This document shows positions 1 to 5,379 of a stretch of 5,379 bases of DNA, in pieces; positions within the stretch are counted from its first letter, which is position 1; every line of letters begins with the position of its first letter. The DNA comes from CAWVWF01 sp963933885 (GTDB lineage: Bacteria > Bacteroidota > Bacteroidia > Flavobacteriales_C > GCA-002722245). Where the stretch lies: positions 1 to 5,379 of the forward strand of contig CAWVWF010000214.1 of the NCBI GenBank assembly GCA_963933885.1, written 5' to 3'. Below the pieces are notes generated by a model. It was not told where the DNA came from and did no database searches. It saw nothing but the letters and a program-made list of their open reading frames with translations. A program made the translations under genes and the position numbers.

Positions 1-103
1 TGAAGATCATCCAAAATTCACTAACGCTGGAGATCAAATATTAAGAAACTTCTTGAACGGTTTGGTTATAAAATTAAGGGGGCCTAGACCGCCTAAGAAG
101 TAG
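1..103 (+). CDS. C-terminal end of an unidentified protein (5' part outside window)
   Basis: A reading frame is open from base 2 to a TAG stop at 101-103, giving 33 visible residues that begin EDHPKFTNAGDQ and end in the basic, proline-rich tail RGPRPPKK. The other two forward frames and all three reverse frames hit stops early in this stretch, so this is the only frame that can be coding. The polar start, amphipathic middle (ILRNFLNGLVIKL) and lysine-rich end look like a genuine soluble-protein C-terminus, but I do not recognise the family and assign no function. It is followed by an 82-base gap before the co-directional glycine-rich secreted protein gene, so read-through transcription between them is possible. 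The small size of the visible part limits confidence; it could be a chance open frame. Confidence 0.55.
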   Translation, partial: EDHPKFTNAGDQILRNFLNGLVIKLRGPRPPKK

Positions 104-185
104 TACCCAATTTATACCGTTTACAAATGTTGTCTATGTGCTTTTATTTAAGGCAACCTATTGCCAATTTAATAGTCCTTTAATT

Positions 186-1757
186 ATGAGATTTATCTTT
201 GTTTTAATAGCAATGTTTTCTGTTAATGGATTAACAGGTCAAACGATTAGCGGTGTAATTAATCAATATTCAAAAGTGTCAGGACAATCTAGTTGTCAAA
301 ATTCATTGATTGTATCAAACCCGGAGTATTTTTCAATTGAGGAAGATGTTATAATTATTCAAATGCAAGGGGCTGTTATTGACGAAGCTGATAACAATAG
401 TTTTGGAGTTGTTTCTAACTACAATGGTGCAGGTTCTTATGAAAAAGGAATTATTATTAATATCGAAGACGACACAATTTTCTTTAAAAACAATTTCGAA
501 AACACATATGACTTCACAGGAAAAGTCCAAATGGTTACTTTTCCTAATTACCAAAACGTAACAATTACTGGCGTCGTAACCGCTTTACCATGGGATGGTG
601 AAGTAGGCGGTGTTTGTGCATTTCAAGTATTAGAAACATTAACAATGGATGCCGAGATTAATGTTGATGGTTTAGGTTTTAGAGGAGGTGAAAAGATGGA
701 GGTTTCAGGGAATAGTTGTTCCTGGTTATTTGAAAGTTCTTCTTATTTCTATCCGAATACTTCAAATGAAAGCACATCAAAAGGAGAAGGTATATCAGCT
801 TTAATTAAAAGTAAAGAATTTGGTAAAGGAGCTCAAGCCAACGGAGGTGGTGGTGGAAATGATCACAATTCTGGAGGAGGTGGTGGTGCCAATTATGGAA
901 GTGGTGGAATTGGTGGAAGAAACAATGACCCAGGATTATTTAATTGTCAAGGTGTACATCCAGGAATTGGAGGTAAAAGTATTGATTATACAAGCACACG
1001 TGCTGTTCTCGGTGGAGGAGGTGGTGCTGGACACGGTAATAATGGACTTTCAACAGGCGGAGCAAATGGAGGTGGTATAGTAATTATATCAGGAGGATAT
1101 TTAGAAGGAAGTAACAAATCTATTACATCAAATGGGCTTAATGCAAATACAACTACTGGAGGAGATGGTGCCGGTGGTGGAGGAGCTGGTGGTTCTGTTA
1201 TTTTGAATATAATTACATACGGAGTAGACTTATCAATTTCAACTCAAGGTGGTTCAGGTGGTGATTCTTATAACGAAGCATATACTAGGTGTTTTGGTCC
1301 TGGTGGTGGAGGTGCTGGTGGATTAATTCATGGATATAATAACTTTTCAAGTGTAACCACTAATGTTTTAGGTGGAACACCAGGAGTTGTTACAGGTTCT
1401 ACATCAGGATGTAATGGAAGTACAAATAGTGCAACTGCAGGAGGAGCAGGTAATACTTTAACAAACTTGTCAATTCCATTTGGGAAAGGAGCTCCTGATT
1501 GTTTAACTGTTGGTGGTAGAGAGGTTGGATTAGCTGGACTAAAGGTTTATCCAAATCCTAGTAATTCATTCTTTACAATAGAAAATCAGAAAAGCAGATC
1601 TCAAATTATTGAATTAATTGATAGTAAAGGAGCTCTTATTAAAGTGTTTGAAATCACAAATACTTTGAAAATTGGAGAAACTTTAGTTCCGGGAGTTTAT
1701 TTTATTAGGTTGAAAAATCATAAATCTGTTCAACATAAGAAACTGATTAAATTATAA
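186..1757 (+). CDS. Secreted glycine-rich protein with T9SS type A sorting domain
   Basis: Predicted 523-residue protein exported by Sec and then across the outer membrane by the type IX secretion system. The ATG at 186 is preferred over the in-frame GTG at 138 because it puts a clean signal peptide at the very N-terminus: MRF, then a hydrophobic core (IFVLIAMFSV), with cleavage likely near GLTGQ at about residue 19. Residues about 55-168 match a domain I know from many Bacteroidota surface proteins: VIIIQMQGA, SFGVVSNYNGAGSYE, VQMVTFPNYQNVTITG, PWDGEVGGVCAFQV and a final GFRGG. Residues about 219-380 are glycine-rich, with runs such as GGGGGAGHG, DGAGGGGAGG and GPGGGGAGG alternating with short beta-strand-like stretches (GGGIVIISGG, GGSVILNI). 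The C-terminus (about 448-523) is a type A sorting domain: KVYPNPSNSFFTIEN, a middle ELIDSKGALIKVFEI, and a final VPGVYFIRLKN before a basic tail. This tail is normally removed during secretion. The mature part holds seven cysteines. The biological role is unknown; a surface or matrix protein is the safest inference. No catalytic motif is visible. Confidence 0.9.
   Translation: MRFIFVLIAMFSVNGLTGQTISGVINQYSKVSGQSSCQNSLIVSNPEYFSIEEDVIIIQMQGAVIDEADNNSFGVVSNYNGAGSYEKGIIINIEDDTIFFKNNFENTYDFTGKVQMVTFPNYQNVTITGVVTALPWDGEVGGVCAFQVLETLTMDAEINVDGLGFRGGEKMEVSGNSCSWLFESSSYFYPNTSNESTSKGEGISALIKSKEFGKGAQANGGGGGNDHNSGGGGGANYGSGGIGGRNNDPGLFNCQGVHPGIGGKSIDYTSTRAVLGGGGGAGHGNNGLSTGGANGGGIVIISGGYLEGSNKSITSNGLNANTTTGGDGAGGGGAGGSVILNIITYGVDLSISTQGGSGGDSYNEAYTRCFGPGGGGAGGLIHGYNNFSSVTTNVLGGTPGVVTGSTSGCNGSTNSATAGGAGNTLTNLSIPFGKGAPDCLTVGGREVGLAGLKVYPNPSNSFFTIENQKSRSQIIELIDSKGALIKVFEITNTLKIGETLVPGVYFIRLKNHKSVQHKKLIKL
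840..1325 (+). repeat. Glycine-codon (GGN) low-complexity tracts inside the secreted protein gene
   Basis: The glycine-rich region contains several short runs of GGN codons with almost identical DNA: 843-856, 873-886, 1011-1024, 1173-1183 and 1302-1312, each made of four or five GG doublets separated by a single A or T. They encode poly-glycine turns separated by less repetitive sequence. The runs are imperfect and not in regular tandem, so this is a dispersed low-complexity repeat and not a satellite. The coding strand is locally G-rich in an otherwise AT-rich window. Confidence 0.75.
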
Positions 1758-2315
1758 CCCTGTATCTCCAAAAGTTACGCCTTGATTCTTAGTTTTGTTT
1801 AAAACGATTGTTGTAATTGCTTGACCTTTAATCTCAAGCCATCCAAAATAGGATGCTCCGTCGTTTATAAATTCAAAACCAATATATTTTTGATTGTAAA
1901 CGCCAACTTCACTAGTAGAGGTTGTACCATCTTCATCATAAAATATCTTATACCAGCCATGATTGCACCAATGCTCTTTTAAGGATCCATCAAAAGGGTC
2001 TCCTTGGAGGTGTTTTTCATAAGCATATCCATTCTTATTGTATTGATTACTAAAAGACATGTAGAACATCTTTCCTTTAATGGTGAAATCGAGAACATGA
2101 TGTGGACCCATTACAATTTTTTCTCTTTCCCAATTAATATCAGTGATTCCATCATTGTTAACGTCAAATGAAATAACATCATTTTTAGTTACAGGAGTAA
2201 AGCTTGGTTTTAAAACCCAATTAGGTCCCCGGTTCAAATCTTCATTTTTCTCTTTTTCACAACCGATGAAAAGTATACTTACAGCAAATGTTAAAATGAA
2301 TAAATGTGATTTCAT
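1752..2315 (-). CDS. Small lipoprotein of unknown function, probably outer-membrane anchored
   Basis: Predicted 187-residue protein starting at the ATG at 2315-2313. The N-terminus MKSH plus a hydrophobic core (LFILTFAVSILFIG) ends at a lipobox-like LFIGC, so Cys19 should be lipidated after signal peptidase II cleavage; phenylalanine at -3 is less usual than leucine. The cysteine is followed by the charged EKEKNED, similar in character to the lysine/acidic signals that send Bacteroidota lipoproteins to the cell surface. Residues 50-62 read FDVNNDGITDINW, an aspartate/asparagine loop resembling calcium-binding repeats and common near the start of Bacteroidota hypothetical lipoproteins. Residues about 143-164 (KYIGFEFINDGASYFGWLEI) match the GFxFxxDGxxYYGW-type block I associate with the same proteins. 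No enzyme motif is seen. It converges on the glycine-rich gene, and the last six bases of both genes overlap. A role in binding a surface ligand is only a guess. Confidence 0.85.
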   Translation of the reverse strand: MKSHLFILTFAVSILFIGCEKEKNEDLNRGPNWVLKPSFTPVTKNDVISFDVNNDGITDINWEREKIVMGPHHVLDFTIKGKMFYMSFSNQYNKNGYAYEKHLQGDPFDGSLKEHWCNHGWYKIFYDEDGTTSTSEVGVYNQKYIGFEFINDGASYFGWLEIKGQAITTIVLNKTKNQGVTFGDTGL

Positions 2316-2431
2316 ATCTAAGGGTTAGGTTCATTAATATAAGCCGATGTCTTGAGAAAGATACACGATTCAACCTTTTTAATCTGAAATCACTTTGCTT
2401 ATTTGAAGCGATAATGAAGGGGATTATGAAA

Positions 2432-2447
2432 AAAACTAGCTAGTTTT
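2432..2447. promoter_or_regulatory. Perfect 16-bp palindrome, candidate operator
   Basis: AAAACTAGCTAGTTTT reads identically on both strands, centred between 2439 and 2440, and ends three bases before the oxidoreductase ATG at 2451. Its right half overlaps the TAGTTTTG match to the Bacteroidota -7 element at 2441-2448. A dimeric repressor bound here would block the promoter or translation start of the oxidoreductase gene. The core contains two adjacent CTAG tetramers. That it is a regulator site is inference; the symmetry itself is certain. Confidence 0.4.
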
Positions 2448-2448
2448 G
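2441..2448 (+). promoter_or_regulatory. Possible -7 promoter element (TAnnTTTG) for the oxidoreductase gene
   Basis: TAGTTTTG fits the TAnnTTTG consensus of Bacteroidota housekeeping promoters. Against it, no TTG-type -33 box is present about 19 bases upstream (the stretch there is purine-rich, GAAGGGGAT), and a transcript from here would begin at or just past the ATG at 2451, implying a leaderless message or a different start such as the TTG at 2457. It may be a chance match. Confidence 0.2.
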
Positions 2449-2450
2449 TT

Positions 2451-3614
2451 ATGAGATTGGAAACTAGAGTAGGAAATAAAATTGTAATCATTGGAGCTGG
2501 TCCTGCTGGCGTTGTAACGTCTTTGTTTCTTAGTAAATCTAAGGTTTCTCATATCCTAATAGATAAAGCTGAATTCCCGAGAGATAAGGTTTGCGGAGAA
2601 TCATTTGCAGGAAATGTTTTCAAAGTTTTAGATGATATTGATCCTGCAATCAAAACTGAAATGTATGCTAAAGGCATTGTTAAGCATGCCAGTGAGTTTG
2701 GATTTTATATTGATTCAAACAAGAGGTATGGTTTTACACTTCCATCAAAAAAACCACACAAGATTCAGGCAAGTAGATTTGAATTTGATGAGTTTTTAGT
2801 TCGTAAAGCTTCTGAGTCTTTATATTGTACTATGATAGAAGGGGTTACTATTCATGAAGCCATTAAGAAACAAAACGGAATTGAATTAAGTCTTTCTAAT
2901 AATTCAAAATTATTTGCTTCAATGGTTGTTTTCTCAAATGGTGGAGTAAGTAATTTAGTTAAAAGATTTAGAGGTGATAAGTACGACATTAAAGGAACTC
3001 AGTTTTTATTTGCAAGAGGAATTTTTAAAAATGTTAATGTTGTAAATCCAAATTCAGCAATTGATTTTCATTTATCAAAAGTACCCTATAAGAACTGTGG
3101 TTATTTAACTTATTTACCAAATGGGAATATGACGTTAGGGACGATCTTAGAGGCTGAAACAATCAAAAGCAATAAAGATATCAATCTAAAGGATACAGTT
3201 ACTACAGCGGTTAAAAACCAAGCGTATTTAAATGAAGTGTTAGGTAAAGCTGAATTGGTTTCTGAAATAAAAACAACTTCCTTGAAACTGGGGGATTTTA
3301 AAAAGAAGTTCGCAGGAGATAATTATATTATTGCTGGGGATGCTGCAGTACCATTGAATCCTGTAACAGGGATGGGGGTGATGATGGCTATGTACTTTGG
3401 GAAAAATGCAAGTAAAGCAATTATTGCAGGTGTTGCTAAGAATGACTTTTCATATACTACATTGAAATCGTACGATAAACATTGTCAGAAAAAATTCAGA
3501 TTTGAATTTAGGAAAAGTAATCTTTATACCTATCTACAGGTTAATCATTTCAACTTTTTCATCTGGCTAATTAAACGTTTGGATAAAAATCGTTTCTTGT
3601 CTGATTTAATTTAA
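2451..3614 (+). CDS. FAD-dependent oxidoreductase, geranylgeranyl reductase/FixC-like superfamily
   Basis: Predicted 387-residue flavoenzyme, a normal length for this superfamily. Residues 10-20 (KIVIIGAGPAG) form the GxGxxG dinucleotide-binding loop, and Asp38 ends the second strand where the FAD ribose is bound. Residues 42-51 (FPRDKVCGES) are the FPRxKxCGE signature of the geranylgeranyl-reductase, halogenase and FixC-type group. SRFEFDEFL around Arg109-Asp113 is the conserved RxxFDxxL segment. GDAA at 296-299 followed by NPVTGMGV at 303-310 is the second FAD-contacting motif. The C-terminus is rich in aromatic and basic residues (YTYLQVNHFNFFIWLIKRL) and could associate with the membrane, as expected for an enzyme acting on a lipid or isoprenoid. 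The actual substrate cannot be told from sequence. The tryptophan-halogenase motif WxWxIP is absent, arguing against a halogenase. The ATG at 2451 is the first in-frame start after a TGA at 2427-2429. The gene stands alone on its strand here and overlaps the convergent barrel gene by four bases at the stop. Confidence 0.87.
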   Translation: MRLETRVGNKIVIIGAGPAGVVTSLFLSKSKVSHILIDKAEFPRDKVCGESFAGNVFKVLDDIDPAIKTEMYAKGIVKHASEFGFYIDSNKRYGFTLPSKKPHKIQASRFEFDEFLVRKASESLYCTMIEGVTIHEAIKKQNGIELSLSNNSKLFASMVVFSNGGVSNLVKRFRGDKYDIKGTQFLFARGIFKNVNVVNPNSAIDFHLSKVPYKNCGYLTYLPNGNMTLGTILEAETIKSNKDINLKDTVTTAVKNQAYLNEVLGKAELVSEIKTTSLKLGDFKKKFAGDNYIIAGDAAVPLNPVTGMGVMMAMYFGKNASKAIIAGVAKNDFSYTTLKSYDKHCQKKFRFEFRKSNLYTYLQVNHFNFFIWLIKRLDKNRFLSDLI

Positions 3615-5379
3615 AAGCTAAATCTTACTTGCCATTTAATCACAGACTTTTTATTTCCTTCAATTTCGTTTACTCCAGATCCAATTGAAGTTTTATTTAC
3701 AAATTGAGTCATCTCGTATTTCATCCAAAATTGCCATTTCTCATTTATTCTGAAATTATAATTTAAATAAAACCTAGTTGATTTGTCATAATAGACGGGA
3801 ACGGAGAAGTTATGCAGCATGTCATTCTCGTACATATAAAAACGATTATCCCAAGATTCTGAATTCACAATAGCAATTCGTAAAGTCACTTTCTGTTTTT
3901 CTTTTTTATAAGTTAGGTCTTGAGCGAATACAAAACCTTCAGTGGACTGCTTGATAGTAACTTTGTTATATCCAATTCGAGATGAGAAAGACCATGATTC
4001 ATTTATATCAAATTTTATTTTAGCATAGATTTTATGCTCATATTTAATTTCAAGATAATCAAGCATGTTTACTGAAAGCTCTTTAGGGCTAACTCTGTAT
4101 TGATATTTCAATTCAAAACTCAAAGAATCAGAAACTCTCATTCTTATGAGTTGATCGTACGACTTTCCTATTGTTGGTAGGTGAAGTAAGTATTTCGGAT
4201 TATCGTTTTTATATAGATTAAATCTACTAATCACACATAAATTATAAGTGTTGAATTTTAACGCTGTGTAAAAACCTGTTTCGTTTTGTACAACACTGTT
4301 CTTTTTATAGGTATTGGTGTACACTGACTTGTAATCTTTGCTAAAGAATCTGTAATTACAACTTAAGGTTAAATTTTCTGCCAGAGTTGTACTAGTGAAG
4401 TGAGTAGTGGCCCAACCATTAATATTGGAAACAGCCAATTCACCTCTCAAACTATAGAAATGATTGAAATAGTTATATGAAATACTGTTGTTCCAGAAGT
4501 TTTTAGGAAGACTGTAATTCTTATTGTAATATTTTAAAGGCGGAGAGAAGGCGTGTGATAAAATGGACCTTTTTGAATTTAAAGCGAGTGTAAGCTTATT
4601 TATATCTAACTGATTACTAATAATCATGTTTGCGTCCCAGGAAGAATTATAGAGGTTTAATCTGTTTTCAGAATTGAATGTTCCGTCTTCAATAAAGGAT
4701 TCAGTAACTGAGTTAGCAAGTTTACCTGATCTCGGATTAAAAGCAAAGCCAATAATGCTTTTATAAATTCCTTTTTTTAAAACGATACAGGAACCCAACT
4801 GGTAATTCGCTTCTGAACTGGATCTATTGATTTTCAATACCTTGTTTGATCCATTATTGCCGCCTAGGTAAAAGCTGTTTGAGTGTACTAACCCTTCGCC
4901 TAGATGTAAGGAATATGCGCCTATATTCATTTGTTTAAGTATGAAATTGAAGTTTTTCTGAAATCCGATTTTAAATAGATTGCCTTTTTTGAAAAAGCGC
5001 TCCCCAGGATCTTTTTCTAAAACAATTGAAAGTTCATTTTGATTCCATTTACTATTCAATTTCAAATATTGATAAATCCTTGGTCCAATGATTCTAGTTG
5101 AATCGTTTGTGCTTGAGTAACCAAAAGGCTTTTCTAGTTGGTATTTGGATTTCCATATTACAGAACTGTTTGCTTTTGGGTGATATACTTTTATCGATAG
5201 ACTGACGAAGGGTTTAATAATACTTATGTAATCATTTGTGAAATAGGGGAGTTTCTCAAGTTCGGTCCAAGACAATATGTTTTGATGTTTTCTTAAGTAT
5301 TGTAAAATCGTATTAACATGATTACTATGAAATAATGGGAAACTAACCAATTCATCTTTTGTAGAATTGTTAAGTTGAA
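3611..5379 (-). CDS. Helix-hairpin-helix (ComEA-like) outer-membrane beta-barrel protein, N-terminus cut by window edge
   Basis: At least 588 residues are visible; the signal peptide and first residues lie beyond base 5379. A TTG at 5350 could be called a start, but the frame stays open to the edge and the upstream codons read QLNNSTKDE, which with LVSFPLF form the first helix and hairpin of a ComEA-like domain (compare the usual LNxNTAxxxELxxLPG). The second half follows as LSWTELEKLPYFTNDYISIIKPFV. The hairpin sequences PLFHSN and PYFTND lack the PGxG glycines that contact DNA in classic versions. Then come blocks I know from a family of Bacteroidota proteins: VLEKDPGERFF, GAYSLHLGEGL, and further alternating aromatic and polar strands to the end. 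The final WQVRFSF with a terminal phenylalanine is a typical barrel C-terminus recognised by BamA. The role of the family is not established; DNA binding at the cell envelope is suggested by the domain but unproven. It converges on the oxidoreductase gene with overlapping stops. Confidence 0.85.
   Translation of the reverse strand, partial: QLNNSTKDELVSFPLFHSNHVNTILQYLRKHQNILSWTELEKLPYFTNDYISIIKPFVSLSIKVYHPKANSSVIWKSKYQLEKPFGYSSTNDSTRIIGPRIYQYLKLNSKWNQNELSIVLEKDPGERFFKKGNLFKIGFQKNFNFILKQMNIGAYSLHLGEGLVHSNSFYLGGNNGSNKVLKINRSSSEANYQLGSCIVLKKGIYKSIIGFAFNPRSGKLANSVTESFIEDGTFNSENRLNLYNSSWDANMIISNQLDINKLTLALNSKRSILSHAFSPPLKYYNKNYSLPKNFWNNSISYNYFNHFYSLRGELAVSNINGWATTHFTSTTLAENLTLSCNYRFFSKDYKSVYTNTYKKNSVVQNETGFYTALKFNTYNLCVISRFNLYKNDNPKYLLHLPTIGKSYDQLIRMRVSDSLSFELKYQYRVSPKELSVNMLDYLEIKYEHKIYAKIKFDINESWSFSSRIGYNKVTIKQSTEGFVFAQDLTYKKEKQKVTLRIAIVNSESWDNRFYMYENDMLHNFSVPVYYDKSTRFYLNYNFRINEKWQFWMKYEMTQFVNKTSIGSGVNEIEGNKKSVIKWQVRFSF

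Larger units (their letters stand above)
2316..2450. promoter_or_regulatory. Divergent intergenic region serving the lipoprotein and oxidoreductase genes
   Basis: These 135 bases separate two outward-facing starts and must hold or adjoin both promoters unless transcription enters from elsewhere. On the minus strand, 2363-2356 reads TATCTTTC, one mismatch from the Bacteroidota -7 consensus TAnnTTTG, about 40 bases before the lipoprotein start; I see no convincing -33 TTG at the right distance. On the plus strand, TAGTTTTG at 2441-2448 matches the -7 consensus exactly but lies almost on the start codon. No Shine-Dalgarno sequence is evident at either start, as is usual in this phylum. Confidence 0.5.

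Noticed and set aside
152..165. Hairpin GGCAA-CCTA-TTGCC as terminator of the left-edge gene
   Set aside because: Only five base pairs, flanks do not extend the stem, and no T-run follows directly; too weak to annotate.
138..185. GTG at 138 as the start of the glycine-rich protein, adding 16 residues (LLFKATYCQFNSPLI)
   Set aside because: It would bury the signal peptide behind a non-conserved extension. The ATG at 186 begins directly with MRF and the hydrophobic core, the normal layout for an exported protein.
333..561. Open frames on both strands within the secreted protein gene
   Set aside because: No recognisable protein features, and both lie wholly inside the well-supported coding frame.
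820..1080. 86-codon forward frame inside the glycine-rich region
   Set aside because: Its valine/glutamate-rich product is what GGN codon runs give when read in another frame (GTG, GAG); it is a shadow of the secreted protein.
2143..2328. 61-codon forward frame opposite the lipoprotein start
   Set aside because: It is antisense to the lipoprotein signal peptide and has no family features or independent start signal.
2426..2443. Five-codon upstream reading frame M-K-K-T-S before the oxidoreductase
   Set aside because: Considered as a leader peptide, but it is too short to judge, its stop is simply part of the palindrome, and no attenuator structure is visible.
1..5379. CRISPR arrays, tRNA or rRNA genes, transposon ends, toxin-antitoxin or defence genes
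   Set aside because: No regularly spaced direct repeats, no cloverleaf or rRNA signatures, no transposase or integrase motifs, and no small paired genes were seen on either strand.

Overview
This is an AT-rich stretch that reads as a chromosomal fragment of a Bacteroidota bacterium, most likely of the Flavobacteriia or a related low-GC lineage. The evidence is a secreted protein ending in a type A sorting domain of the type IX secretion system (T9SS), a Bacteroidota-style lipoprotein with a charged stretch right after the lipidated cysteine, and an outer-membrane protein combining a ComEA-like helix-hairpin-helix with a beta-barrel, an architecture I associate with this phylum. Starts lack clear Shine-Dalgarno sequences, which also fits. 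The exact genus cannot be read from the window.

Layout from left to right. Bases 1-103 hold the last 33 codons of an unidentified forward gene cut by the window edge. Bases 186-1757 (+) encode a secreted glycine-rich T9SS cargo protein. Bases 1752-2315 (-) encode a small lipoprotein that converges on it; the two stop codons interlock in the palindrome TTATAA. Bases 2316-2450 form a divergent promoter region with a perfect 16-bp palindrome just before the next start. Bases 2451-3614 (+) encode an FAD-dependent oxidoreductase of the geranylgeranyl-reductase/FixC-like superfamily. Bases 3611-5379 (-) encode the helix-hairpin-helix/beta-barrel protein, which converges on the oxidoreductase with stops overlapping in TTAA and runs off the right edge, so its N-terminus is not visible.

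The four main genes alternate in strand (+ - + -), so none of them can share an operon with its visible neighbour, except that the left-edge fragment and the glycine-rich gene are co-directional. Three of the four products are predicted to leave the cytoplasm (cell surface or secreted, lipoprotein, outer membrane). The oxidoreductase is the only predicted cytoplasmic or membrane-peripheral enzyme. No common pathway is evident.

I see no RNA genes, CRISPR array, insertion sequence, phage genes or defence system, and nothing that amounts to a new multi-gene system. The points most worth a second look are the helix-hairpin-helix domain on an outer-membrane barrel, the palindrome at the oxidoreductase start, and the two interlocked stop-codon pairs.
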